Source of the DNA: Mugil cephalus
Taxonomy: Eukaryota; Chordata; Actinopteri; Mugiliformes; Mugilidae
Assembly (NCBI RefSeq): GCF_022458985.1
Contig: NC_061770.1
Location: 39,573,099 to 39,637,098, forward strand
DNA: 64,000 bases
Direction: 5' to 3'
Made by a program: the position numbers and the translations under genes. The notes beneath the pieces are model-generated. The model saw nothing but the letters and a program-made list of their open reading frames with translations. It was not told the origin of the DNA and made no database searches. This document shows, in pieces, positions 11,998-25,800 of the stretch (within the stretch, counting starts at the first letter, position 1; every line of letters starts with the position of its first letter).

Positions 11998-12744
11998 CTA
12001 GTATTTCTTCCCCGGCACGAACTCCTTCGCTTCAGGATTCAAAATGCTCTTCCTCTGCACAAAAAAAGAGACACAAAAATGAAAATTAACACACATTTTT
12101 TTATTTTTTTTTTTGTGCAGGAAAAAGAAAAGGAGTTGTGAAACGGCGCGACTCACCGCCACCTCCTCCAGGTTGTTGTGGTGGTCGCTGACGGACAGGC
12201 CGTTGAGCTGCTGCTGCAGCTGACCCACACCCTGGTTGTTGAGGTCACGCGAAGGGATGAACCAATCCTGGTCCTCCTCCTCCAGCATTTCCTGGAAGCA
12301 GCGCTCCAAGAACTCCTGCTCCAGAAGCTCCTCTTCCACCTGGGAGATGAGATGAGACCACAGGGAGGGAGGTAAGACAGAAGCAAGTTTTCACATATCC
12401 CTAAAAATTATGACCGAAATATGCTCTGACTGGTATATTCAGGCAAAATAAACATGCAACAGCCTCATTACTCATGCATTTGATCAGTGCTGCAGCAAAA
12501 GCTGTGCAGCTCTTTTTTTTTTTTTTTTTTGCTAGGCAACCCAGTGTTTGTTTTCTTTGTTTTTGTTTTTTTTTTAAAACCAGACCTGTGTGCAACAGTG
12601 CGTCGACACGAATGAGGAAACTGAATGAGAGTCGCGGTCTGATATCAGCAACGAAGAGAACAAAAAAAAAAAAAAAAAAAAAAGCCACAAGGTCAAAGTG
12701 TTGATGTTGGGACTGAGCCAAGAAAACTAACATTTGGACTTTGA

Positions 12745-12778
<34 letters not shown>

Positions 12779-15700
12779 AAAGCTTACGTGCAGGTGAGAA
12801 GGACATAATGAGTTCAAGACTAAGAGCAGAACAGATGCAAGTGATTAGAGTATTAAGACGGTTGTAAATCTCTCATATATGTACCTGTCTGTTATATTCC
12901 TCCTCGTTCTCCATCCACATGTACTCGGCGAACGGGTTGGCGTCGCTGCCCTCTCCCGCGTGCCCGTTGGCCACCGGCTCCTTCCCTTCCTTTCCTGGAG
13001 CTCCGCCTCCCGGTGTCTTGGCCACCTCTGGACCGCTCATCTCAGCCGGCTCTGCATGAGGTAACAACAATACGTCTTAAAAACCTGCTGGAAAAAAACT
13101 ACGCACCGTGGTTGTGATTTAAGCTCGGAAAGACACTGAAAAGATTTTTCACGATCGATTAAAGTGACAGCAAAGTCCCAAAAAAAAAGCACATTTAATA
13201 GCGGATACTAGACAACTGGCTCGTCTCCCGTCCTCAAACCCACAGTTTGATCTTCCTGGCAGCTCGGTTCGTCTCGTTTAAGGCTTCGACGTTTCAGCCG
13301 AGGATCCAAACTGATCAAATTATCGGCGCGATTTTAGTGACAGCTGGGAAAACTGCTCCCACGAGTGGAAATTTCTTCACCGCTCACCGACAATAAAAAC
13401 GACAAATCCTCCATAACTCATGACCCGAATAAGGAACAGGTTGAAAACTAAAAACTCCAGCTGGCGCTAATCCTGCTGTCATGCCTTTTTCTGCAAACAC
13501 TGAAAAACGAGCCTGAAGGCTTCGTGGCATTGCTGGGATTTTACGACTGCAACCAATATGTTTTCTACGTTGGTAAATCGCAGTAAAAAAGGGGCCAGAG
13601 TGTTTTATTATTAACCAGGAAAACACACACACACACGTCACAAATACGTACAGAAACTATACCAGGTAAACAAACAGGAGTTAAATCATGACTGAAAAGA
13701 ACATAGCGTAACTTCAACCTCCTCCCTGTGTGGAACAAATCCAAGCACAGCAAAAAAAAAAAAAAAAACACCTTCAGAGAAAGTTTTTGTAGCATTGGAA
13801 GAAAAAAAAAAAGACAAAGAGCTCAGAGGCTCTTTAAACTTCCAAAAAGCAAACCAACATTAAGACAGAGCGCTAAGCTAGCGGCTGTGTGCTAAGGGCA
13901 GCAACTAATTTCCATTCATATACGCTGAAGCGCGTTTTTTTTTTCCTCTAAGCGTATGTGATGTGGCTTTTCACTGAACCACAGGAACTCGTACCCAATC
14001 ACACTACTTCGAAAACTGCGCTCAAGAGACTCAGATGCGGCCGCGCCCGGACCACGCCCCCACACACACACTCACAGAATCTGGGGTTACAGTGTGTAAC
14101 CAGCAGCTACGACTCAGACATGTCGATGATTCAGTGGCGTGATTCAGTTGTTGACGACGACGACGACTCCACCTGGGAGACACCTGGGTGCAGCTCAGAC
14201 TGCAACAGTATGTGCTACGTGCTACTAGCGTGATGCTACAGTCCCTCGATGAGCAGGAGCGCACACCTGGAATGTTGTCGCCATTCAAAGAAAGCAAAAG
14301 TGGTATCGGGGCAACTGTGTTGTCAAGGGATGCGTCATCAAAGCAAGAGTTACAAAAGAAAAGTCACAAGATAATTTGTCATCAAAGCAGAGTTATGATT
14401 ACAAGCTAAGCTAATTAGCTAATTAACTTGAGGAACTATTCAATTAGCAATTTGACCATTTAATTCAGTTTTAATTTATACAAAACCAACTGTAGATCAT
14501 ATTCTAACTCTTAAATTGCAAGATTTACATCCTAACATTAGTATTTTTAAGTCATTTGTTTTGTAGTTCATTCTTCTAGCTTCATAAATTAACTCGACAA
14601 CAGTGACTTCAATGACTAAAGGCTGGATTAGACGACGCCTTCATGAAAACTCCAATGTAGCGTTCACGCTAACTCGGAGGAGACAAAATAGGTTTGGTGC
14701 ATTGTCACCATTTGCTGAACATTAAAACATGTCCAGCAGCTATTTATTTTTATTTTGGAAGCAGTAATTGCTCAGTTTTCCCCCCACACACAAGGTGTCT
14801 TGAATGCAGCATCAGCTGCAGCTGCATCTCCCATTGGTGGGCAAACTCAATTGACTGCTCATTTTTTATTTCTAAATGTCGATCAAACACCACAGTCCAG
14901 ATTTCTGAGAACACTTTAAGCCCTGATACATGGATTCATACACCAGAAAATAATTCAACTCCCACTATGAATAAGCAATAAGTGAACAATTACTGCTAAA
15001 ATAAATTGTACTACATTAATTTGCTCTGATTAAAAGGAACGAGCTCCAATAGAGATGAGTCTAATGGTTTCATGAGGCTCTTTTATGGTTCTACAGGACC
15101 TACAATCTGTAGCTTAGTCTGTAACAACACCAGTCGGTGCTCGGCCTGTTCTTTTTGTCTCCACTTCCTGCTTCACTTTCAACAATGGTTACTGAAACTT
15201 AGCATCTCTTTATCAACCTTTATTCACCCAAAACAATCAATTTCTAAAAACTGCCGAGATGGAGAAACAGATGGAAAAACACGCCGCTACTACGAGTCTA
15301 AGTCTAAACCGACAACTAGCGTGAACTGTAACACAAGACGCACTTTACAGAACTAAAACTGAACCAACAGAATCAGGGAAAGGGAATTTTGGATAAAAAT
15401 AAAACTAAAACTATAACGTAACGGCTGCTTGTGAAAATCCCTAAAGGAGAGGACTTTGTGATATACACAGTTATCTCAGTGCATGTCAGGACAACACCCT
15501 ATTTAAAAAGAAAAAAAAAAAAAAGGTGAGAATACAAGATGATGTGAAGCTCGAAGGAAAAGTCTTAGTCACTACTTTACACCACACACACCATATATAT
15601 GTATACGTGTATATAAATCCTTTATCGCTAGTTCATGATGAAATAGTTTAAAACTTTAGTGCAACTCATGCGTAGCAGCAAACAGCTTCTTCAGGCTGAA

Positions 15701-18700
15701 TCCTCTTAAGTAGGTCAGGTAATCGCACACACCTGGTGGGCAGGCTGTGGGAACGCAGGTAGAAAATTAAATAAATAACCATACCTCACCCATAGGTGGC
15801 TCTTCAAACTTAGAATAGGGAGTAAACACATACGACGGGCGAGAAGAAGAAGAAATATATCTAGAATAATCACTTAGATTTAATCAATAACCAAAAACAG
15901 GCACGATAAAAGCTGCTCTACTGGCTTTTATATCCACGTGCATCTGTTTTAATTCACCTTTCACACTGTGTGCGCAGCAGAAGGTGTTAAAAGTACCAAA
16001 AGGGGAAACGCACACACACATGTCAAGGTCAGGGGGGGAAAACACAAAACACATTGCTGCCGACACAACACCCGCACGGCCGCGGTGTTTTCAAGCACTT
16101 CACTTCCAGCCTTGACAAAAAAAAAAAAAAAAGACAATCAGGACTGTACCTGACAGGGGGGAAAAAAAAAGTCTTTATTCCCTTTATCCACACACTTCCT
16201 TCAGTGGGAGAGTCCCTGGTAAATGTGAGACCTGCCACTAAAGATTACACAGCTCTACACCTGCTATAAAACAATAAATAAATAAATAAATGAATAAATA
16301 AATAGACGAGAGCAAAAGGAATTCCCATTATAAACCAACTCTGCGCAATCTGAGTATCATTTCACTTTTATTTATTAACTTTAAGCAACATAACAGCACA
16401 GAACAGTGGACGTGATGATACACAAAGACTCTAAATGTAGATAAAATTATAAAGGATCACAGGGCGGACGTTCTGTTTTTACTTTTTATACAGATTTAAA
16501 CTCACACCAACACAATCTCCCGCTCGCACGTATCCTACAATTAATTACGAGAAGGTCTCGGTTGGATACGATTTGTTGCGTATCCTCAGCATCGCCACTA
16601 CGATGAGACATGCCCACGATAATGACATAATCCCCAGACTGCCAGCCAGCTGCAACGCACTTGTCATGACACAAACGCGGCCTTCGCAGCGGGGACGAGT
16701 AAAAAAAAAAACCATGATCTCAACCGAGCTGCAAACACAGCTCCGGGATCAGCCCCGAACGCACACACACACACACACACACACATATATCGCAGTGTCC
16801 GACTTTCAGGCAAACTCCCACAAACTTCACCCATAAAATGACCCGATTTTTAAATTCAGGACGTCGCAGTGTTTTCTTCCTCGACGCCTGTTCCTGCCGT
16901 TTTATCGTCTCAAAACCAGCGGAAACGAAAAATCAGCACGAGGGAGTTCGATTCAGACCTGAAGCAGGCTGCAGGTCTGCAGGACGCAGGGAGAGAGAGA
17001 GTACGGACAGACAGTCCTTTAGAGGAATTCAAATAAACATGTAATCTAAGTAGGCCAGTAGACTAAGGAGACGTACGTCCGTGTGTCTGTTGGGCAACGA
17101 TAGAGACGTGTAATCGCGCCGTGATACGGACGAGATGTGAGCTGTAAAGGCATAAAACAAGCAGGACAGGTGAGAGTGGGAGAAAGAAATGTTTGAAGCT
17201 GACGCCCGTGTGTTCAAATTAATTATTTTTTTTTTTTTTTTTTACAACAGGCCCATAAAGTGTTATGGAACAAAACAGACCTTCGGCTTTAACTCCAGAG
17301 TCTGTGCAGACACTTTTTAAACAAAACAAAAAAAAATAGACGTCAGGCAGACAGAAAACAAGACAGACACCGGTGACGTTTACACAAGAGGCCTCACAGG
17401 AAAATCTCAACAAAAAAAACAAAGAACAAAAAGGTCAGAACTCAAATAACATAATCGATTCAGGAAAAACAGTCGTTCGTATAGTGTGAAGGAATCATTT
17501 GCATTAAAGCCTCAACACTGATTTTACAACAGCGGCAGGAAACGTGAATCCGCTCAGGCAACACTAAAGTGTTCATCGGGCGAAGTAGAATAAGTAAATA
17601 AATAAATAAGTAAACAGCGCCATGATGTACATACATGTATGTAGCACTTAACGTGCTCGTGTTGCATAACCACATGTTGGTCGACATGTAACATTCAGCT
17701 AAGAGCTTGAATCACCGCATCCTCTACAGCGAAGAACAGCAAAGATTGACCCCAAAAATTAAAAAATAAATAAATAAAATATGACTCGTTCTGGTCTGAG
17801 GACTTCTTGAATTAATTTAAATAATAGACTAGAACAGATTGCGCAATGATAATATTGCAGAAACGTTCTTACACTGACCCAGATTTTAGTTAGATAATTT
17901 AAAGCATGACACCAAAACGCTCGTTTTCTCCGCTTTACACCATAAAATAAAGTTATTTAAACGCGTCCGGCGTCCGAGGAGGTAAAGATTAACGTCAAGG
18001 ACTTAGACAAGCGAGGAAAATGATGTTCAGCTGTAGCACAAAAAAAGAAAATGCCAAGGATAAAATAAAAAGAAAGAAAAGTCAAGCTTCAACTCGTTCT
18101 GTGTTGAACTGTATTTCCCCCCCTTAGTAATGTGTTGAACCACTTTCAGGTTGTCTTCAAGCCTGGACATCTGGAGGACTCCTCAAATTCACTTACATAA
18201 TCCACCAGAACAAAGTTGTGCACTGAAATTAGACACTGTCACGTCGATGTGGGTTTTAATTTATTAAATATATATATTGCATTGTCAAACAAGTCATCTA
18301 AACATGTGCACGTTGTGAAGAGGATTGGTTGGTAATTAGTTGCACCTTTTCCAAAATGTTAGATTGAATAATGAATTGGAGGATGTTTGTAATAATTAAA
18401 TTGAATAAACTCAAATGTAATAATAATAATAATAATAATAAATAGCCCTGGCATTTCACCACGTCGGTCCTACTGCCCTTTAAACCCACTCATCCTTGTT
18501 AAGAGCTGAATAAAAATTAAACGAGACAACGACCAAACAATAATAAAAAAAGCCGCATTTAAAACTGTCTAAATTATTCGCTGTCGTAAAAACATGAGGA
18601 AAAATAAAAAAAACTTAAATAAAATCTGAAATACATGAAGATCCCAACGACGTCCTGGACGAGGAAAAAAAAAATGAAAAACGAGGAGAGGCACGTACAT

Positions 18701-19200
18701 AAATACATACAAACACAAATAATTTACACATATATGTGTGTGTGTTTGTTGAATTATTAGTTAACGCAGCAGAAAACGGGAGAATAACCCCGCTTCATTA
18801 GCCGCTTATGTAATGAACCAGTTTGCGTATGTAACAGGGGCCGTGTCGTCGTGGCTTTGCCTCGGCTAACAGGGAGCTAACCGGCTAACTAGCCAGGTGT
18901 CCGGGGCCTACCTGAGGAGCACGGGCTAAAAAAGGATCGCACGGGGGTTTTAGCCGGAGGTAAAGCTAAAGCGGCTAGCTTCGGGATAGCTGCGCTGTCT
19001 GTCAAATGTCCGGGCCTAAGGTTTGAAAAGCTACCCCAGCAACAACAAAGGGTAAGAACAAGAAGAAGAAGAAGAACAAGAACAAGAAGACGGGAGTCCG
19101 GGCTCCTCCTCCTCTTCTACCGGACAAAAAAAAATGTTATTTTTTAATCAATGTCGCGAAGCGCATTTGCGTAACGCGGCTCAAATGCAAACAGCCGCGT

Positions 19201-19235
<35 letters not shown>

Positions 19236-19473
19236 GCAACACGCATCGAGGACATTTGAATACTAGAGGGCCAAACAAACAAAACAAAAAAAAAAAAGTC
19301 GGATTCCGCTATCGCAAGCTAGCACGCTGCTACAGCATGGCAGCATCCCTCAAGCAGGTCAACAAAAAACAAGCCTCGGCTCCGGGGATTACCACAACCC
19401 TCTACGCAAAAACACACACACAGACACACGCTGCCAACGATTAACATTAAAGGGTTTTACAATTACCTGGCAT
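11998..19473 (-). CDS. paip2b: Polyadenylate-binding protein-interacting protein 2B
   Basis: PAIP2B binds cytoplasmic poly(A)-binding protein, displaces it from poly(A) and thereby represses translation. Four coding exons on the minus strand fit in phase: 19467-19473, 12885-13051, 12157-12339 and 11998-12054, giving 137 residues. The first contributes only ATG CCA G, and the phase-1 junction restores M-P-E-P-A-E-M. The acidic PAM1 region follows [18 protein letters not shown] (residues 41-58) through [18 protein letters not shown], the WFIPSRDL motif is intact, and the C-terminal PAM2 motif ([16 protein letters not shown]) binds the PABC/MLLE domain. [13 protein letters not shown] identifies the B rather than the A paralogue. 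Human PAIP2B has about 123 residues; the fish N-terminus is Gly/Pro/Lys-rich and longer. Intron 1 is about 6.4 kb. A second in-frame ATG at 13038-13040 could also serve as start. Confidence 0.95.
13052..19466 (-). other. paip2b: paip2b intron 1
   Basis: This 6.4-kb intron carries no recognisable exon. It holds many A/T homopolymers (for example 19202-19234, 33 As), an (AAAT)n run at about 16273-16303, (CA)n at about 16761-16784 and (AAT)n at about 18417-18440. A GT donor-like site on the minus strand at about 18911 could mark an alternative untranslated exon; no other support was found. Confidence 0.6.
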
Positions 19474-19760
19474 TTTCTTCTTTTTTTTTACGTTTGCTCT
19501 CGACGCCTCAACGTAACACAAAGTTATTTGCAACTACACTGCGGAGAGTGTGTGTGCTCGTCGTCGTCGTCGTCGTCTCTCTCCAGTTGGGGATTTCTCA
19601 GCGCTTGCGATGCAACCACGTAGCTCCTCGTCTGAGCTAAGTCCTGTTAGCCACCACCTTGCTAACGCTAGAGCGCTGGCTCGGTCATGTGGTCTGGTGG
19701 GGCGTTCGCGGACCGTCGCCAATGTGGGGAATTGTGCGTAGATTTATGCTATAGCTCAGG
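19467..19760 (-). promoter_or_regulatory. paip2b: paip2b first exon and core promoter region
   Basis: Upstream of the paip2b ATG (19471-19473) lies about 270 bp of CpG-containing sequence with a (CGA)n run near 19557-19577 and no in-frame need for further coding, as expected for a 5'UTR. Transcription probably starts near 19740. There is no clear TATA box. The donor GTAATT follows ATGCCAG directly. Confidence 0.5.
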
Positions 19761-22498
19761 GGCTGCCCAAGGACGTTTATATTCATCAAAATAATAAATA
19801 AATAAATAAAATAAACGCTAGACGGCGCTGTATCTTTTAATTTTTTGTTTCTGCTTTCAACTTTTGCTGAAATAGCCACCAAGCACGGGTCACATAAATG
19901 TTGTGTGCATCTCCAAACCTTCGCACCGATTCTTTATTGATCCACATCAATCAATTTGAAAATTGCGGCGATGGAGAAGCAGCCAGAAATACATCACAAT
20001 ACGCAGGAGCCTTTGTGACGCTTTAGCGCAGAAACATAAACTACGTTTGTTTAACTTGAGCGTAATGCCACCAGCTCCCGTTTGACTTTGAGAAGTGTCG
20101 TTCATCTAAAAGTTTCTTGATCTATGTTAATAATTTCACTGGTCCTGAGCAGAGGGGGCAGTTTCTGAGGATGTATCTGTGCTCCAATTTGCAAAAAGTC
20201 TAAAAAATAATAAATAATAATGACTGATTACTGTAACAATGACTTTAACCACATTAGCCAGACCTGGTTTATATATCTGAAATTATCTAAATCCCATCAG
20301 ACAACATTCAGAGCATGTTCATTTCGATTTGTAAACATTGACATGAGCATGTGCGCAGGCAGCTACAACAAACAACTGTGGCTCAAAAAGCATCGTGAGG
20401 CTTCACACTTGATGCTGCCTGAAATAGATTCATTGCTTTAGAAGTTGTGATTCGTTGTTGGTTACACTAATTAAGTGACTGACACTGTGGTTGCCTAGCA
20501 GCAAGCGAATGATGATCCACGTCTTCCTGTAACCCTCTTTACCCGACTGTACTTTTAAAAGAAATAGCAGGTTTAGGTTTACTTAATGGTTTATGGGAAC
20601 AAATCAAAGCTAAGGGTTAAGTCGCGATGCTACAAAAAGTGTAAGACGAGAACTGAAACACGATTTAAAATGTGACTTTTCTCACAGTCTTGACATCTGA
20701 AAGTGGCTTGAACAGGAACTCACAACATGTTCTAGTGTTTACAGATACTGACACACGTTCTTCCGACCTACAACTTTAAAGATATATAAGAGAGAAAGGA
20801 AACATATCACCACAAGTGACAACTGACTGATTTAAATTAAAAACAAAATCAATTAGCAAACATAGTTCCTTTTAATCAACTAATCCACTTAAATATTATC
20901 TGATATAAGACGCTATTTGAATATCAACCATTGAAAATACATGATCTCTTCATACAGACTTTCTCTCAAAATGTGCGTCCATGTCTTTAAGTTGGATCAG
21001 CGGCGTTTGCCAATCTGAACTCAGACGGTGGAAGAATATGTCATACGAAGGCGCATCACCCTGGTATTTATGCAGCCTCTTTCACGCCCAGTGAGCTAAA
21101 TATGAAGTTCAATAAGTCCTAAATACTTTTCTGACTTTTTTTCCTGGCACAAATCTAAACACTGCACGGTACAGTTCATAATGGATCAGCTAAAAACGTC
21201 CATGAATGAAGTTTCTGGCATGAATCCTTCTTGTGTATAATTCCAAATACTAGATAATACCACTCAAGCTGCAAGGCTCATTGTTTAAAATCTGAAATGT
21301 TATTTTGTTTCAAAATGTGTACAATCTTATTGGTTCTATTATGTTTGCACTTGGATAAACTTACTAATAGTTACGAGTGCTCTCACCTCAAATGTATTAG
21401 CAGAGAAGCTATGTCAGGAATATGTGCTCAGTTTCTCAATGTCTGTGTTTATTGCACAGAAAACACACGTACATATTATATATCAGTCAAAACTGATGTT
21501 CACTTAGTCGCAGTTAGACCGTATGTAATCAAGTTGACTAGCTGACTTTTCGTCAACTAAAACTAGAAAACAATGAAAGATAAAAATGACCAAAATTAGC
21601 AAATGATTAAATCAGAAATGACTGTCTGAATTAACTTTGACTTAAGGTTGGAAAGTTCTTTATCATAAAATACACCATAAAGTCACCTCTGCGCTCATAA
21701 AAAAAAAAATAAAAAATGCAAATGTCAATGCAAAAACATGACAAATGAGCGTCACTTTCTGAGATTGAAGATGTGTTTGAGCTTGTGGACGCGGTCTCAC
21801 TTTAAATGGTCACAAGCGAAAGGATGTAGGAGTTAACTCATTAAAATAGATTTAATTGGCTAATTTCTTTAGCACTGCGTGTCACAGTATCCATTAAAGA
21901 AAAAAAAAAAAGAAAAAAAAAGTCCGAGCTAAGATTCGCTCCGTGAATGCAGCACGTGAACAAACATCCCCTCGAGCTCCACTCTCTTTACTCCGAAACA
22001 CAAATGCCTGCGTGGCTTAGAGGGGGAAAAAACACACTTCTGTCTATTAATTACAACTAATCCCATAAGACACACTTTAAATTATATATAAGGAACCTGA
22101 TTGATCACAATGATGAGACTTTAGGCGGTTAAAAGACTTCTTTTGTTTGGTTCAGCGTGCGTAAAGAAGACTCACATTTTTTTTTAAATTGACAGTGTTG
22201 TTGTTGTTGTTGACCACAATACAACTATTTCTAAGGCGAGGGGAGACCTGTAACTTCATGAGTTGTATTCTTCCCAGCAGGTACTTTAATTCAGATGGTG
22301 TTGAGGTGCTTGTTCGCCTTTTGTGTTCACTCATAAAAAAGGCTCATGCACGGAAAATAGTTTAAGTTGACTGCATTTTCTTGCCATAATTCACGTGTCT
22401 TGTCGCTTCCTTCCTGCCCTTTCTCGCTGTCCTTCTTGCCTCCTCGTAGCTAAATAGCTTAGCTTCCCACATTACTGCAGCAATAACAACACACTCAC
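19761..22498. other. Intergenic stretch, nothing clear
   Basis: AT-rich DNA without exon-like frames or clear transposon ends. Short A-runs occur near 21900-21920. I see no gene here. Confidence 0.5.
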
Positions 22499-22790
22499 CT
22501 CTCAACTTCAAGTGCAATAAGGGGGGATCCGCAAACCAGCTGTCTGGGGAGGAGGTGGTGGTGGTGGAGGTGAGGGTGAACGAAAGCGGCTCTTTTCCGG
22601 TCCCGGATATCTCAAGAAAACCACCCAGAAAAGAAATTCCTCTGATAATTTCCAATGCGTAAAAGTCGGCGTGCACCTCCCGGGTCAGTTTACTCGCGGT
22701 GTGCGGCGAGTAATCTAATTAATATAGAGTTTTTCTGCGTAAAGGTTGCGAGGGGGAAAAAAACGGTGTGTCGTTGTCGCGCTTGTCCAG
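22499..22790 (-). other. Candidate first exon (alternative paip2b exon or lncRNA)
   Basis: On the minus strand a consensus donor (GAG then GTGAGTGTG) is at 22498/22499, downstream of a promoter-like block at 22805-22884. A frame opening at 22676 (MHADFYALEI) runs 59 codons to this donor and leaves phase 1, the same phase as paip2b exon 2. It could therefore splice to paip2b and give a longer N-terminus, or belong to a non-coding transcript. The phase match has a one in three chance of being accidental. Confidence 0.3.
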
Positions 22791-22804
22791 CTGTACTCTT
22801 CTGT

Positions 22805-22884
22805 GATTGGCTGAGGCCCACGTCAGTCAAAGCTTCCTCGCCACGCGATTGGTCCAAGCGACAACACGCCCCGCCCCGCCCCTC
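22805..22884. promoter_or_regulatory. GC-box / CCAAT promoter-like block
   Basis: Two GATTGG (inverted CCAAT, NF-Y type) motifs at 22805-22810 and 22847-22852 lie next to a GC-box run CCCCGCCCCGCCCCTCC at 22868-22884, in a CpG-containing island within AT-rich DNA. A splice donor 300 bp away on the minus strand suggests leftward transcription; a bidirectional promoter is also possible. Confidence 0.5.
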
Positions 22885-25800
22885 CATTCACGTAAGTAAG
22901 TAAACAAAATACGGTTTAACCCGTTTTTGCCTTTGCGCCCTTTTTGAAATCAATATGGCCAAGTTAAAGTTTGACAGCGTGGGTGCATTAACCCTCCTTA
23001 AGAAAGCACAGATCTAGGTTTGTGTTTGCAAAAATGTGTTTGAGAGGAAAGCAGAGGGGAGTAAAAGTAGATTCAGGAGTGTTTTTTTCAGGGATTGGGA
23101 AAGTTTACTGTTTTGACGGAATAACATTTGGCTCAAACCGTGTTGTATGGATTTAATCATGGATGAATGAGTCAGAACATCTAAGATAAACTTCTACATT
23201 GTTCACTTGTTGGATCGTAGCTGTTGAAACCTTTTCTCTATAGGAATTTGTTAAACTGTGCTGCTATTATGTCTATTCTAAAAACCTGTTTACACGTATA
23301 CACTTTTACCACTGCTGCAATATATATATTATTTTGTCATTTTGGTATATTTTCAATATTTTTATTAGTAGTATTTTATTTTTTTATGTAAATAATGTCT
23401 TCTTTGCACTGTTTTGTACATACTTGTGTTTGTTTTTGCAGGTGATCTTGCTTCTGATGTGCTTCCCGTGGGACTGGAGATAAGATGACCCCTAAGATTG
23501 GATCTAAAAGCAGCTGCCCATTCCTAAGATTAGCGGTGAGGTTTTTGAGCCATAACAGGTAACTCACTAACCAAGAACCAAGACCATTTAGACTTTTCCT
23601 CATTGGAGAACAGAGTTCTGGATTCAGATCACTTTGTTTTTTAGGACCTTAATCTTCCTCTGAATCAGAAACTTCCTTTGGACACTCTGTTTTTTTTTTG
23701 ATCATTCGCTATAGTCCTAGTTGTTGTAGCCTGGCCCATGACTAAATGCATCCACTGTTACACAGGTGTCCAAATGAACTCAGACGTGTGTTGCATCCTG
23801 ACTTGTATTCTTCCACGCGCACACGTAACGCTGCAACATACTTTAAAAAATTTCAACATGGCATAAGTGTTGTAGCTCAAGAAAGTCCTGGATTGCGTAA
23901 CATTCAGGACGAGCTGTGTCACCGTTGTACCATCTTCCTAAAGAGTGAATGTTTTATTCATGCTGATTATTCACAGCAGTTACTAAATTCGCCCCAGAGC
24001 CTTTTAAGGCCCCCGTGACTATTTAATCTATTTTTGGTTGAGTCAACAACCCAGCTTCACTGGTTTCTCTCGTGCTGCTTTGGTGAGTTGTGGATGTTTT
24101 TAGCAACGGCTGCTGCTCTGATTCATAAACACTGTTTGGCTGGATACCACCGAGACGGCAACTGGGACTATACTTCATGCAAATGGATCTCATGTTGTAT
24201 AATCAGTGCATTCAACTGAATCGTGTTATGGTGCAGCCCATACAGCTCTAGTATAGATTAAGCAATTTATTTAATCATTTTCACCTCATGTTGCGTAATT
24301 GTTTTTGTCTAGAAGCATCTTTTCAGCACTTTTTCATTATTATTTTTTATTTATTTTTAACTTTTTAACCCCTTTTATCTCATGATCTCATTCAGTCTCT
24401 GTATCCTGCCCCACCTCCTCTCACTTCCTGTTCACAGCTTTCACCTGGGTCACTGAGCAAGAGGGTGCATTACTCTAAAAACACAACAGAGGGCGACTAT
24501 AGCACACAATGTGGGCAACTAATCCATCTGTAAATGTGGATATAAGTGGAAAACAGATGAAATAGTATTGATTTTGTCTAAACACCACTTTTGTCCAACC
24601 ACTATTGTCTGCAGACGTTGTAAATAATACTTTAATTAGTCACAATGCAGACGTCTGACAGAATAAACTCATAACAATTAACTCTCCATCATTCAGCTTG
24701 TGACTTTTAACAAAAACTATTGCAATCCAAATAATTTCTGTTCGTTTGTGCACGATGCGTGCATAGAGTAACGTACTTTACAGCCGGCATAAGTCGCGCT
24801 GCACCACCGCTTCATCCATATGTATTTAACAGGCGGAGAAAATCCACTTCGCACATAAATCGCGAGTGTAGCAGATTCCCAGCTCGCTGCATTATTTCCT
24901 CACGGCCTCAGCTGGCTGCAAGATGCACGGATGTCCATACGTACCGAGGAGGAGACGGGGACATTAAATCAGGGTTTCAGGAACGCCAGATGTTCCCCGA
25001 GTGTCACTTTAAATGTATGTATATCTGTGAGTGTGCGCAGCACATTTAGCCAAAGTGATCTGTGATATCGCTCCGTGGAACGCGCATAAAAGCCTATAAA
25101 TTATTTAATTTTTGTCATGTGATTAAATGCATACACATGCATTCAAACTGAGGCTTAAAACTATAGTCAAATGTGTTTAGAAAAGTTTAAATTCTGCTTT
25201 GTTGTGCAGCTTGCTTCAAAATGAACTGTATTCTTGCTACTTTCTTCCTCCCCGTTGCTCTTCTTCTCCCTTGTAATCACTTGTCTTTTACTATAAATCC
25301 CCTCTGTTTCGTTTGAGTGTCTTCTCAACAACTTGTCTTAATTTGGCCGACTGCCTTACAAACTGCCTTACATTAGCTTCAATTGCACTTTGGAACACAT
25401 TGAGACACACGTCCCATCGCTTGCATTGAAAGCACATGAGACGGAGGAATGATTACATCAAACAAAAGCCGTTTCCACGTTCATGTGTTTGCCAGACTAT
25501 TGTTTTAAGGCAGACTGACTTGAAGCTGAGAACGAGAAACAACGCGCAGCCCGAGCTCATGCACATTATCACGAGAGTCCACAGTGACACTCCTAATCTC
25601 CACGCACGCTTTTTACTTACGGACAAAAGGAAGTTTGTCGCCCGTTTAACTTTCCCCCTCACTCCTGGCATCCCCCTCTGTCTCTCACCCCCGGTCCCCT
25701 CCGCTGTAAATTTCACCCTCCGTCTCTGTTATTGAATCATAAATCATAAATTCCCTTCGTGTACCCCTCGCTTTCTTGCTCCCCCGTTCCTTTTTATTAC

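Noticed and set aside
12401-12817. 138-codon minus-strand frame with Phe and Lys runs
   Set aside because: Long A/T homopolymers in a paip2b intron create the frame.
18900-19080. Possible untranslated exon with donor at about 18911 (minus)
   Set aside because: Only a single donor-like site supports it; the 19467-19473 exon explains the paip2b start better.
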